DNA of 64,000 nt, taken from assembly GCF_002980625.1 (NCBI RefSeq), contig NZ_PVLR01000019.1:23607-87606 (forward strand), read 5' to 3'. Below, piece after piece: positions 46,219-55,139 of the stretch. The notes beneath the pieces are model-generated. The model was given only the letters and a program-made list of their open reading frames with translations, had not been told where the DNA came from and searched no databases. Origin of the DNA: Malikia spinosa (GTDB lineage Bacteria; Pseudomonadota; Gammaproteobacteria; Burkholderiales; Burkholderiaceae_C). How positions within the stretch are numbered: position 1 is the first letter of the stretch; the number at the start of each line of letters is the position of its first letter. The position numbers were made by a program, and so were the translations under genes.

Positions 46219-46332
46219 TCATACCGTTGTCCATGGTTCAGGGGTTGCACAGCGGTCCAGGATGTTTTTCACGCGGTCGAGGTCGAAGGTGGCGGGCATG
46301 TCCATCTCGCTGTTGGCCCCGCACCACTCCAT
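46219..46332 (-). CDS. Possible 37-residue leader ORF of the toxin module
   Basis: A short acidic ORF (MEWCGANSEMDMPATFDL at its start) whose ATG at 46332 lies 5 bp after a GATAAT box (46343-46338 on the minus strand). It has no Shine-Dalgarno, so it would be leaderless. It precedes the antitoxin by 60 bp. Real coding status uncertain. Confidence 0.3.
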   Translation of the reverse strand: MEWCGANSEMDMPATFDLDRVKNILDRCATPEPWTTV

Positions 46333-46438
46333 TGGGACATTATCGCAGCCAGTGGGCAAAGCGAGCAGGGCATCGCTGAGGTGCCCTGAAGTAAGGACAC
46401 CGCCTCCCTACAATGGCCGTTTTGAAACAAGGATGGCC

Positions 46439-47434
46439 ATGTGGACAGGTGTCGGGTTTGCCCTCGCGGCGGGGCTGCTGTGGGGCGGAGTGTTTGTCGG
46501 GCCGCTGCTGCTGCCCGACTATCCGGCCGCCCTGCAGTCGGTCGGGCGCTACCTGGCCTTCGGCCTGATCGCGCTGCCGCTGGCCTGGCTGGACCGGGTC
46601 GAGCTGCGCCAGCTCACGCGCGCTGACTGGATCGAGGCGCTCAAGCTGTCGGCGATCGGCAACCTGCTCTACTACCTCTGCCTGGCGGCGGCCATCCAGC
46701 GCGCTGGCGGACCGCTGCCAACCATGATCATCGGCACGCTGCCGGTCGTGATCGCCATCGTGGCGAACCGGCGCAACCACCTGCGCGATGGCCGGCTGCC
46801 GTGGCGCAAGCTCGGGCCCTCGCTGCTGGCGATCGCGCTGGGCATCGCCTGCGTGAACCAGGTCGAGCTGCAGGCGCTGCGCGAATCGGGCGACATGGAC
46901 CTGGACCGCTACCTGGTCGGCGTGCTGCTGGCAGTGATCGCGGTCGCCTGCTGGACCTGGTATCCGCTGCGCAACGCCGACTGGCTGCGCCATCATCCGG
47001 ACCGGCCGGCACGCGCCTGGGCCACGGCGCAGGGCCTGACTACGCTGCCGCAGGCCTTGCTGGGCTACCTGGCGCTCTGGATCGCCAGCCTGGCCGGCTG
47101 GCTGGACTTCGCGATGCCGCTGGGGCCCAGGCCGTTGGATTTCGTGCTGCAGATGCTGGCGATCGGGCTGCTGGCGTCCTGGGTCGGCACGCTGTGCTGG
47201 AACGAGGCCAGCCAGCGCCTGCCCACCAACATCGCCGGGCAGCTGATCGTGTTCGAGACGCTCTCGGCGCTGGCCTATGCCTGGCTGCTGCGCGGACGCT
47301 GGCCCGACCCGCTGACGCTGACCGGCGCGGCACTGCTGATCATCGGGGTCTGGTGGGCCGTGCGCCCGACTGAGTCTCAGCCGAACAAGGCCTCGACGTC
47401 GATGGATGAGCGCTGCCCCAGCGCGGCCGAGTAG
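46439..47434 (+). CDS. EamA-family (DMT) membrane transporter
   Basis: 331 residues, about ten transmembrane helices in two EamA-type halves. Seen: GLLWGGVFVGPLLL in helix 1, NLLYYLCLAAAIQRAGG, ITVLP-like GTLPVVIAIVANRRN, and in the second half WVGTLCWNEASQRLPTNIAG. Start at 46439 chosen because AGGA lies 5 bp before it; ATG at 46433 is an alternative. A TACAAT box lies at 46409-46414. The C-terminal 20 residues overlap the end of the convergent patatin gene by 58 bp. Substrate unknown. Confidence 0.85.
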   Translation: MWTGVGFALAAGLLWGGVFVGPLLLPDYPAALQSVGRYLAFGLIALPLAWLDRVELRQLTRADWIEALKLSAIGNLLYYLCLAAAIQRAGGPLPTMIIGTLPVVIAIVANRRNHLRDGRLPWRKLGPSLLAIALGIACVNQVELQALRESGDMDLDRYLVGVLLAVIAVACWTWYPLRNADWLRHHPDRPARAWATAQGLTTLPQALLGYLALWIASLAGWLDFAMPLGPRPLDFVLQMLAIGLLASWVGTLCWNEASQRLPTNIAGQLIVFETLSALAYAWLLRGRWPDPLTLTGAALLIIGVWWAVRPTESQPNKASTSMDERCPSAAE

Positions 47435-48504
47435 GCAGCCCACCAGGCCCTGCCCCGCTCCCGTCCCTGATCGCGCAGCTGCTCGAGAAACGGCCCGTAG
47501 GCCAGCAACTTGGTGTCGCTTTGGTGAAAGGTGGCCAGCTCTCGGGTATCGATCATGTGAAAGCGCAGTTGCTGCAGCCGCTGCTCGAGTGGCCCGATTG
47601 GCTGCAGTGGCTTGGTTGGCTCCAGGCCGGCGGGCGCGGTGGCACTGGCCTTGATGGCCTGGACCAGCATCCGCATCTCGCCCATGAAACTGGCCGTGAA
47701 CGCCAGCTCCGTGCTGCGGGCCTCGATCTCGGACAGGGTGAGCGGCACGCCATGGCGCAGCAGCGGATTGAGCAGGACCAGCAGCAGGTCCTGGCTCTCG
47801 CAGTCGTAGAACAAGGGGGCCACGGGCGGGTTGGCAGTGAAGCCGCCATCCCAATAGACTTCGCCATCGATCTGGATCGGATGGTGGATCTTGGGCAGAC
47901 AAGCGGATGCCAGCATCATGTCGACCGTGAGCTCATGCTCGCGAAAGATCCGCAACTTGCCGGAACTGGCCTGGGTCGCGCCGACAAACAGCTTGAACGG
48001 ACTGTGCTGGCGCAGCCGCTCGAAATCCACCTGGCTGGCCAGCAGGTCGCGCAGCGGGTTCAGGTCAAAGGGGTTGAGCTGCGAAGGCGAGAAGATGCCC
48101 GACCAGCGGTACAGCATCTTGCCCAGTGGCGACAGCCCGACCCGGTCGTCTTGCTGCTGCTCCATCAGGCCCCAGGGCATCTGCTTGCCGATCTCGGTCC
48201 AGAACGACTCCAGGCTGCTCCGCGCGCCGTCACGCCCGCCCTTGCTCCAGCCGTCGGCAAACAGCACCGCGTTCATGGCGCCGGCACTGCTGCCGCTCAG
48301 GCCCTCGACCTGGAGGCTCGGCTCGTCGAGCAAGGCATCCAGCACCCCCCAGGTGAAGGCGCCATGGGCACCGCCACCCTGCAGGGCCAGGTTGAGGCGC
48401 AGCGGACCTGCCGGTGCAGGCGAAACCCGAGGCGCAGGATCTGCACCCCAGCCCAGCCCGCTGAGCCAGCGTCGAATCAAGGTCTGGTCTGGGCGCGATG
48501 TCAT
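47377..48504 (-). CDS. Patatin-like phospholipase family protein
   Basis: 375 residues. The core has LALQGGGAHGAFTWGVLDALL (oxyanion loop), LSGSSAGAMNAV (nucleophile elbow GxSxG) and YWDGGFTANPP (catalytic Asp, DGG). No signal peptide is seen, so it is cytoplasmic. Different from the lipoprotein patatin at 24533. The start at 48504 has a weak GAGGGAG upstream. Substrate lipid unknown. Confidence 0.88.
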   Translation of the reverse strand: MTSRPDQTLIRRWLSGLGWGADPAPRVSPAPAGPLRLNLALQGGGAHGAFTWGVLDALLDEPSLQVEGLSGSSAGAMNAVLFADGWSKGGRDGARSSLESFWTEIGKQMPWGLMEQQQDDRVGLSPLGKMLYRWSGIFSPSQLNPFDLNPLRDLLASQVDFERLRQHSPFKLFVGATQASSGKLRIFREHELTVDMMLASACLPKIHHPIQIDGEVYWDGGFTANPPVAPLFYDCESQDLLLVLLNPLLRHGVPLTLSEIEARSTELAFTASFMGEMRMLVQAIKASATAPAGLEPTKPLQPIGPLEQRLQQLRFHMIDTRELATFHQSDTKLLAYGPFLEQLRDQGRERGRAWWAAYSAALGQRSSIDVEALFG

Positions 48505-48894
48505 GGCTGATGACTCCCTCTGGTATGGGGGCCGGGTCCGTGGCCTCGGAGGCAGGGAACTCGGCTTTGAGGGATCAGCATAGTCTTTTTGTGTTGCAGT
48601 GCAACAAGAATGGTGGCGGTGGCTGCAAATGCATCGCATCGACCGTGAGCGACAGGTCAGGTCCGACTGAAGCTCAAAAGCCCGATCGTAAACTCAGCGC
48701 AGTGGTGATTCACTGACTTTTCATACGCTTAGTGCTAATCCATTAAATCTCGACAGGCTTATATAACTAAAGTGGCAAAATAATCATCAACCTTGCTAAA
48801 AGCAAGACCTGAGGGTTAAGGTGAAATTTTGATTTCTACGTGAAAAAATACATCGAGCGCTATCTAGAAAAACTATTTTTCTTACCCAGAAAGA
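48505..48894. other. Boundary region: GC-rich to AT-rich transition, no gene
   Basis: No convincing gene is seen. Composition changes from typical host DNA to strikingly AT-rich DNA near 48715. A short inverted repeat CTTGCT-AAA-AGCAAG (48792-48806) lies 3' of the reverse transcriptase gene and may help end its transcript, without a T-run. TCAGGTCCGAC at 48657-48667 is nearly repeated at 51191-51201 on the other side of the island. Confidence 0.5.
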
Positions 48895-49920
48895 TTAAAA
48901 TGGAATACCATCATCCCGGCCGAAAAACAAATTATCTCGAGCAGAAAAAACTTCCGGATATTTTATGGTTTCAAATGAAACTTGGCTTACACTACCAAAC
49001 CCGTATTTACCCACCAAGGAATAAACAAAGTCCCTATCAATATTTATATAATAAGACAAATGGCCTTTTAATTTTTCAAGCTGCTTCTCAGTTAGCAACC
49101 CTTGAGACGCCTTGTGCAACGTTGCTCTTATCAACCTCTTCTTATCTCTCCCAATAGAAATAACACCCTCATTTGATAAAACAATACCAACCAAGCTACG
49201 CTTATTCTTTTTCGATACATTCACCGTCTTCCCTTCATTGAGAAAAAGGTTTAAGTATTTTTTTTCATCTAAAATGGAAGCAATAAAATTTTTAACCTCA
49301 TCAAGCTTTCTAGGAATTGAGCATGACAACGCAAGATCATCTGCGTATCTTGTATAAGTAACAGACTCATTTTTACAAAAGTTTTCGAGAGTTTCATCAA
49401 AATCCCTCATAATAAAATTTGAAATAGGCGGAGAACTTGGAGCACCTATAGAGAGTTTAAAAGAGCCCCTCAAAGAGATGGGCTCACTATCATAACGACA
49501 AAGAATAAAATTCATTATCTTTATTTCATCATCACTAAATTTACCCGTCTCTTTAAAACAATGGGAAATTGTAAACCAATCAATACTAGGAAAGAAATCT
49601 TTGAAATCCAACTTCAACAAATAAGAATTTTTTGCATGCGGCGCTGCATGATCTTTAATTGATTTCCCCTTGCGATAAGCAACAGCCACAGCACTAGGAG
49701 CAATTACCTCATCAATTATGGAAAGCAATGACCTCTGCAAGCCTTTCAATTCTCTTGTAGGCTGAGATATCAATCGTCTCCCTCTACCGTTTCTTTTCTC
49801 AATAAAGTGATTCTTATAACGCTGCGGAGCAGTTGATATTAAAGTTTTTAACTCGCCAGAACTAAAAGGACTTTGATTTAACAGCGTTAGAAATAAATTA
49901 TTATTATCGAATTCGGCCAT
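48895..49920 (-). CDS. Retron reverse transcriptase
   Basis: 341 residues, normal for a retron RT. The fingers and palm hold LLKLDFKDFFPSID (catalytic Asp105) and TRYADDLALS (YADD, residues 192-195). Retron-specific parts are present: region X-like GKSIKDHAAPH before the first Asp, and region Y-like SLVGIVLSNEGVISIGRDK in place of the usual VTG block. It has no nuclease or integrase domain. The start overlaps the effector stop by 17 bp. It would copy the msd part of the RNA at 50853-50993 into a branched RNA-DNA. AT-rich codon use, unlike neighbours. Confidence 0.95.
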   Translation of the reverse strand: MAEFDNNNLFLTLLNQSPFSSGELKTLISTAPQRYKNHFIEKRNGRGRRLISQPTRELKGLQRSLLSIIDEVIAPSAVAVAYRKGKSIKDHAAPHAKNSYLLKLDFKDFFPSIDWFTISHCFKETGKFSDDEIKIMNFILCRYDSEPISLRGSFKLSIGAPSSPPISNFIMRDFDETLENFCKNESVTYTRYADDLALSCSIPRKLDEVKNFIASILDEKKYLNLFLNEGKTVNVSKKNKRSLVGIVLSNEGVISIGRDKKRLIRATLHKASQGLLTEKQLEKLKGHLSYYINIDRDFVYSLVGKYGFGSVSQVSFETIKYPEVFSARDNLFFGRDDGIPF

Positions 49921-50845
49921 GGACCTGCTCCAAAATAGAATTTTTTCGAGGATTATTCTTTATCTCCTCCATTCGCATGGTCTTTATTCTAGCTCGATCA
50001 AATCCAGGCCTACCTTTTTTTGCCTGGTAATTAACCCAATCCCCATGACCCCTTCTATTAAAGGTATAAAATTTCTCTGCTCCCCGCTCCTTTATCGTAA
50101 TAAGATTAAAGAAATTAAGCAAGGACATGTATTTTCTTAGCTGCACCTGATCTATTTTTATTCCAAAAATTTTTACGATATCAAGCAACTCACTATCTTT
50201 TGAGACAAGCAATATATTTACAAGATCAGCAATCAATAAGATAACATGGCTAGGGTTTTGGTGACTAACGACCTCACCCTTATCCAAAGACTCATCCCAG
50301 TCATTTATATGGTCAATAATAGAGTCATAATCCACCTCATCCATTTTCTCTTTAGGCTTTGTTCCTATTACACAGACTTGACCATTTAAATTTTTAATTC
50401 TAGTAATTGGACCAAGCCAAAGATAGCTGATGTTTCTATGATATTCCTCATGCAACACAAGAAAAACACGCTCAGCCAAACCCTCATCAATTGCCAAAGC
50501 ACCAATTTCCGCCAAGGAACCCTCAGACTCCAAGAAAACAATAACACCCCTCGCTATAAAGCACGCGTCTCTTTCAAACTCATGAAGATCATCGTACCCA
50601 GATAAGGCATACCAATCTTGAAAGTTTTCGGGATATGTAATGCCTTTCGCCCATTTATATGGCGGAAACTGGTCATCAACTTTTGCCAAAAAAAAATCCC
50701 GCAAAGATGCGGGATTAGTTAAGCGCTCCTCTTTAACTTCACGACGAGGCCCACCAAAAACCCATAATGTTTGTGGACGACCTATAATTCTGCAAGAACC
50801 AGGATTAACATCTTCCAACAACATATGGATTGCTGTTAATGACAT
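49904..50845 (-). CDS. Retron effector: nucleoside deoxyribosyltransferase-like, DNA-binding C-terminus
   Basis: 313 residues from the ATG at 50845. A TTG at 50857 has AAAGG closer to it but lies inside a2. The N-terminal half resembles the effector of retron Eco1: VIVFLESEGSLAEIGALA matches its ESPGSFTELGA block, with the likely catalytic Glu in AEIG, followed by YLWLGPITRIKNLN. The C-terminal half (VQLRKYMSLLNFFNLITIKE) looks like a winged-helix or DNA-binding part. In Eco1-type systems this protein is held inactive by the RT-msDNA complex and acts on phage infection. Function here is by homology. Confidence 0.85.
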   Translation of the reverse strand: MSLTAIHMLLEDVNPGSCRIIGRPQTLWVFGGPRREVKEERLTNPASLRDFFLAKVDDQFPPYKWAKGITYPENFQDWYALSGYDDLHEFERDACFIARGVIVFLESEGSLAEIGALAIDEGLAERVFLVLHEEYHRNISYLWLGPITRIKNLNGQVCVIGTKPKEKMDEVDYDSIIDHINDWDESLDKGEVVSHQNPSHVILLIADLVNILLVSKDSELLDIVKIFGIKIDQVQLRKYMSLLNFFNLITIKERGAEKFYTFNRRGHGDWVNYQAKKGRPGFDRARIKTMRMEEIKNNPRKNSILEQVHGRIR

Positions 50846-50852
50846 ATTCAAC

Positions 50853-50993
50853 TTCAATTACCTTTAATTAGGCACGGAATACGTGGCTGGCTCGCCAGCC
50901 ACGTATTCCGTGCCGATGATGCCATCCACTACAGCTCAGTCCTGCGAAACGCCGGACATTGATAGTCTTAAAACTACCATTCGCGTAATTGAA
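50853..50993 (-). ncRNA. Retron msr-msd non-coding RNA
   Basis: Read on the minus strand. a1 is TTCAATTAC (50993-50985); a2 is GTAATTGAA (50861-50853); they pair over 9 bp and close the structure. The next base, G at 50984, in the context TTACGCGA, is the probable branch G. msr stem 1 is TGGTAGT (50979-50973) with ACTATCA (50966-50960). msr stem 2 is GTCC-x-GCG-TTT (50957-50939), very like the TTT-loop stem of Eco1. The msd hairpin is a perfect 20-bp stem (50914-50895 with 50890-50871) with a CGAG loop. Length 141 nt. a2 overlaps the region just before the effector start. Confidence 0.85.
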
Positions 50994-50998
50994 TTTTC

Positions 50999-51027
50999 AT
51001 TCTACAACAGAAAGTTTCTTGTGTCTA
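50999..51027 (-). promoter_or_regulatory. Retron promoter
   Basis: On the minus strand: TAGACA (51027-51022), a 17-bp spacer, TAGAAT (51004-50999). Transcription would start near 50992, at the first bases of a1, exactly where retron RNAs begin. This agreement supports both the promoter and the RNA call. Confidence 0.75.
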
Positions 51028-51335
51028 GCGTTCGACCTGACTAATCTAGGAAATCGAGCCATGTAGCTTGAAAAGCAAGACGCACATTCGTGGCCGAGAT
51101 GGATACTGAGAGCATGCTTGCCACCCCCTGTACTAATTCGCCGTGTAGTCCGACCATAGGTCGTCAGCACCATACCAAAAGCCTTCTGGATCAGGTCTGA
51201 CCCTCACGCTCCGCAAACGCAGCCTTGCCCAGCCTTCTGATACAGCAGCCTGTTCTGGCGACTGCACTCACCCCGCCACTCCCCTACCAGCAAACGCCAG
51301 CCTGCAACCAGGCCCCTCCCCGGGGCCCGCCCTTT
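51028..51335. other. Intergenic flank of the retron island, no gene
   Basis: No ORF with coding character. Composition changes back from AT-rich to GC-rich between about 51060 and 51220. TCAGGTCTGAC at 51191-51201 is the partner of the near-identical 11-mer at 48657-48667. No tRNA or integrase is present. Confidence 0.5.
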
Positions 51336-52361
51336 TCAGGCCACCTCGAAGTTCTCGGTATCGACCTCGCTGGTGCCCAGGCTGTTGTAGCGCGCGCCCG
51401 CCACATTGCCCTGGTGGATACAGGCGTCGAGCCGGCTCATCTGGTCGGCGCTCAAGCGCACGTCCATCGCGCCCAGGTCGTCCATCAGGTGCTCGACACT
51501 GGTGGTGCCGGGAATCGGCAGGATGTTGTCGTCCTTGTGCAGCAGCCAGGCCAGCGCGAGCTGGGCCATGCTGCAGCCCACTTCATCGGCGATCGCGCGG
51601 TAGGGAGCCAGCAGCTGCAGGTTGGCCGCGTAGTTGCCCGGCGTGAAGCGCGGCATGGCGCGGCGGATGTCCTTCTCGTGCAGGGTGGTGACATCGGTCA
51701 GGTCGCCGCACAGGAAGCCGCGCGCGACCGGGCTGAAGGCGACGAAGCTGACACCGAGCTCGCGGCAGGCGTCGAGCACCGCGATCTCGGGATTGCGGGT
51801 CCAGAGCGAATACTCGGTCTGCAGCGCGCTAATCGGGTGCACCGCATGCGCCTTCCTGAGCGTATCGGCCGAAACCTCGGACAGGCCGATGGCGCGGATC
51901 TTGCCCGCGCGCACCAGATCGCTCAACGCGCCCACGCTGTCCTCGATCGGCACCGTTTTGTCCCAGCGGTGCAGGTAGTAAAGATCGATCACGTCGGTGT
52001 TGAGCCGCTTGAGCGCTTCCTCGCAGGTAGCCTGGATGGTTTCGGGGCGGCCGTCGATCACGCGCACCTTCTGGCCGTCGCCCTTGAGGTCGACGCCGGT
52101 CATGCCGCATTTGCTCGCCAGCGTGAAGCGGCTGCGGTGCTGGGCCAGCACGCGGCCGACCAGGCTCTCGTTGGCGCCGAAGCCGTACAGCGCGGCGGTG
52201 TCGAAATGGGTCACGCCGGCGTCGAGCGCGGCCAGCAGCACGCGCTCGCCCTGCTCGGCCGAGACCGGCGCGCCATAGGCGTGGCTGAGGTTCATGCAGC
52301 CCAGGCCGATGGCGGAAACCGGGAACGGGCCGAGCTGGCGTTGCGGATAGGTCGTTGTCAT
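51336..52361 (-). CDS. Aldo/keto reductase
   Basis: 341 residues, (beta/alpha)8 NADPH-dependent reductase. Catalytic residues visible: Asp and Tyr in FDTAALYG, Lys in TLASKCG, His in YYLHRWD. The NADP-binding end has LPIPGTTSVEHL. The open frame continues upstream to 52430, but MTTTYPQRQLG at 52361 is the natural start. Group close to YajO-like/auxin-induced type reductases. Substrate unknown. Confidence 0.92.
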   Translation of the reverse strand: MTTTYPQRQLGPFPVSAIGLGCMNLSHAYGAPVSAEQGERVLLAALDAGVTHFDTAALYGFGANESLVGRVLAQHRSRFTLASKCGMTGVDLKGDGQKVRVIDGRPETIQATCEEALKRLNTDVIDLYYLHRWDKTVPIEDSVGALSDLVRAGKIRAIGLSEVSADTLRKAHAVHPISALQTEYSLWTRNPEIAVLDACRELGVSFVAFSPVARGFLCGDLTDVTTLHEKDIRRAMPRFTPGNYAANLQLLAPYRAIADEVGCSMAQLALAWLLHKDDNILPIPGTTSVEHLMDDLGAMDVRLSADQMSRLDACIHQGNVAGARYNSLGTSEVDTENFEVA

Positions 52362-52430
52362 GGCAGATTGAAAAATGAAGCTTGAAAGGGGAAGTTCGGC
52401 GGCAGGCGCAAAAGGAGACTCAGCGGGCAA

Positions 52431-53675
52431 TCAGCGGTAGAACAGGTAGCCAACCAGGATCGCGCCGACCAGCCCGACCGCATCGGCAAACAGGCCGCAG
52501 GCCAGCGCCTGGCGGGTCTTGCGGATGTTGACGCTGCCGAAATAGACCGCCAGCACATAGAAGGTGGTCTCGGTCGAGCCCTGGATGATGGCGGCCAGCT
52601 GGCCCTGGAACGAATCGACGCCGTAGGTCTTCATGACGTCGACCATCAGCGCGCGCGCACCGCTGCCCGACAGCGTCTTCATGAGTCCGACCGGCAGCGC
52701 CGGCACGAAGTCGGTATCGAGCCCGACCCAGCGCACCACCGCCTCGATCGCGCCAAGCAGATAGCCCATGCAGCCCGTGCTGCGAAACACCGAGATCGCC
52801 GCCAGCATCGCGACCAGATAGGGAATGATCTGCAGCGCGACGCCAAAGCCCTCCTTGGCGCCCTCGACGAAGCTGTCATAGCAATCGATGCGGCGCCAGG
52901 CCCCGACCGCGACGAACAGCGTGATCAGGCTGAAGATGACCCCGCTGCCGAGCAGGCCCACGGTCTGCGCCAGCTGATCCGGCGGCAAGCCGCGCAAGGC
53001 CGCGTAAAGCGCCACCATCAGGCCAACGAAGCCAGCCAGGAAAACCAGCACCGGCGCGCGCAGCAAGTTGATGCGCTGCACCCAGGCCACGGCAAACAGG
53101 CCGGCACAGAACGAGATGAAGGTGGCGATCAGCGTCGGCAGGAAGATGTCGGCGCCATTGAAGCCGGCCAGGCCCTGCTCGGCCGCCAGGCTCTGGCGGA
53201 TCGCGATCACCGAGGTCGGGATCAGCGTGATGCCGGCGGTGTTGAGCACCAGGAACATCACCATCGGATCGCTGGCGACCTCCTTTTGCGGGTTGATGTC
53301 CTGCAGCTCGCGCATGGCCTTCAGACCCAGCGGCGTGGCGGCATTGTCGAGCCCGAGCAGGTTGGCGCTGAAGTTCATCACGATGCTGCCACCGGCCGGA
53401 TGCCCTTTCGGTATGCCCGGGAAGACGCAGCGAAAGAACGGCGCCAGCGCGCGCGCGAACAGGTCGATCACGCCGGCACGCTCGCCGATCTTCATGATGC
53501 CGAGCCACAGGCACATGATGCCGACCAGACCGATCGAGACCTCGAAGCCGGTCTTGGCGCTGTCGAACAGGCCGCTCAACACACGCGCGAAGATGGCCGT
53601 GTCGCCCTGGAGCCACTGCGCCAGCGCGGCCACGAAGCCGATCAGGATGAAGGCGACCCAGACGAAGTTCAGCAT
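52431..53675 (-). CDS. Nucleoside-recognition (Gate) domain membrane protein, fused SpmA-SpmB type
   Basis: 414 residues, about ten transmembrane helices. Two Gate-type halves, SpmA-like then SpmB-like: the first contains GLVGIMCLWLGIMKIGERAGV and GHPAGGSIVMNFSANLLGLDNAATPLG; the second contains FVEGAKEGFGVALQIIPYLVAML and STETTFYVLAVYFGSVNI. In non-sporulating bacteria this fused protein is often annotated as spore maturation protein; its role is unknown. The start at 53675 places the first helix at the N-terminus. Confidence 0.85.
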   Translation of the reverse strand: MLNFVWVAFILIGFVAALAQWLQGDTAIFARVLSGLFDSAKTGFEVSIGLVGIMCLWLGIMKIGERAGVIDLFARALAPFFRCVFPGIPKGHPAGGSIVMNFSANLLGLDNAATPLGLKAMRELQDINPQKEVASDPMVMFLVLNTAGITLIPTSVIAIRQSLAAEQGLAGFNGADIFLPTLIATFISFCAGLFAVAWVQRINLLRAPVLVFLAGFVGLMVALYAALRGLPPDQLAQTVGLLGSGVIFSLITLFVAVGAWRRIDCYDSFVEGAKEGFGVALQIIPYLVAMLAAISVFRSTGCMGYLLGAIEAVVRWVGLDTDFVPALPVGLMKTLSGSGARALMVDVMKTYGVDSFQGQLAAIIQGSTETTFYVLAVYFGSVNIRKTRQALACGLFADAVGLVGAILVGYLFYR

Positions 53676-53782
53676 CCGGGCAATGATGCCAGCAAAAATG
53701 CCCTCGGACGCCTGCCTGCTGTGCAAGCATCGCCCGACGCGCCAGCAGCTACGACCACACGCTCAGACACAAAATGTGGCTC

Positions 53783-55099
53783 TCAGGCCAGACCGCGCCA
53801 GATACGGACAATGTCGAGACTTGCACTACCTTCTGCCGACGCAAAAAATTTGGGGTTGACCGTCCAGAGCCTGCCTTTTCTCACCCTGATATCTACCGGA
53901 ACAATCACACCACATTCCTCCAAAATGGCCGCAAGCCGACTGGTGTCTGGGGGGTTGCCATTGACAGATTTAGCGTAAGCCCATCCCAAGCCCATCGGGG
54001 CGCACCCATTTGGAACATCGGTTGCGCTATTGCTCAAGGGAAACTGCTTGTCGCCAAGGTTTTTACAAAGAAAATCGAGGGTAGCCTTGATGTCGGCAAA
54101 AGAAAAATAAGTCCCGTCCTTGACCTGGATCCCACTTTCCGTGATTCGGTAAAAGAACTGCTTGCTTTGTGCAATCGTGAAACACTCGACCCAGCCGCCG
54201 TCAGAACTGCTAACTTCCTTTTGTTGCACTTCAACCACCCTGGGCTCCGGTTCAGCAGCTGATGCCGGGCGCGTCAGATCGTAGCCGATCATGAAAAGCG
54301 CGGCTTCGAGCGCACGTAGGCCATGGCCCAGCTGCTTGGAAGCCATGAACAAGCTGTTTTCAGCATTCGGATGTTCAAGAACTGCCTCCAGCAACCAGCT
54401 GGCCTTGAGGTTCCACTGGGCATGATCGCTGCTGCGCCGTATCTGTGGAAATTGCAGGGTATTCGTGGATGGATTACGCCGATTGGCCGACGGGTGCGTT
54501 GCCGACTGCCTCGCGGGCGCCCACGGAAAGGCCAACTCAGCAGGCAACTGGGTGATCGAGTGGGCTTGGCAAAACCTGGTCACCGCCCAACCCAATGCCG
54601 CGGCAACCCGGCTGTCATAGATGACGAAGTTTTGGCAAATCAGCGAGTAAACCTTCGACATCCCGGCGTTGAAGCGCAACTTCGCGCTGCTCAGCACGGA
54701 GCCCTGGGTATCGCCGGCGTTCAAGGCGTCACGGGTATGGATCAGCAACTGGACCAGACCATGCCGGTTGGCATCCAACCAACGCACGTTTCCAGGTCTG
54801 ACGCCGCCCCAATCCATGACATCGATGGCGGCATTGCAGGCCGCGACATCCGTGGCCCTGGGGCCGAGTGCGTGACACAAAGCCTGTCGCAGTTCGGCCA
54901 ACCTGGCGTTGTTCTGATCAAAAGACTGACTACCCCATGCGTACTGCTTGAACGCGTCATGCAGGCTATCGCAAGACCACTCGGTTCCAGTCGCCCGCTG
55001 GCGGTAGCTGTGAGCAAAAGTTTGGGTATCGAGGTGCTGGCTCAGCCACCCGACAAAGTTTTGCACGCATTCTTTTTCAAGATAATCTTCTTTTGTCAA
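53783..55099 (-). CDS. Protein of unknown function in an AT-flanked accessory segment
   Basis: 438 residues from a TTG at 55099, with GAAGG 8-9 bp upstream; no in-frame ATG with a better site. I do not recognise a domain. Visible features: a helical N-terminal two-thirds (FNAGMSKVYSLICQNFVIYD in the middle), a Ser/Asn/Pro-rich linker (about residues 195-220), and a C-terminal part of mixed strands. No membrane segment, P-loop or metal motif is obvious. Codon use is less GC-rich than the neighbours, and AT-rich DNA lies upstream. Possibly a defence or mobile-island gene, without proof. Confidence 0.6.
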   Translation of the reverse strand: MTKEDYLEKECVQNFVGWLSQHLDTQTFAHSYRQRATGTEWSCDSLHDAFKQYAWGSQSFDQNNARLAELRQALCHALGPRATDVAACNAAIDVMDWGGVRPGNVRWLDANRHGLVQLLIHTRDALNAGDTQGSVLSSAKLRFNAGMSKVYSLICQNFVIYDSRVAAALGWAVTRFCQAHSITQLPAELAFPWAPARQSATHPSANRRNPSTNTLQFPQIRRSSDHAQWNLKASWLLEAVLEHPNAENSLFMASKQLGHGLRALEAALFMIGYDLTRPASAAEPEPRVVEVQQKEVSSSDGGWVECFTIAQSKQFFYRITESGIQVKDGTYFSFADIKATLDFLCKNLGDKQFPLSNSATDVPNGCAPMGLGWAYAKSVNGNPPDTSRLAAILEECGVIVPVDIRVRKGRLWTVNPKFFASAEGSASLDIVRIWRGLA

Positions 55100-55139
55100 A
55101 GTACTTACCTTCGCCAGGGCATTGCCGATGCGGCAGACT

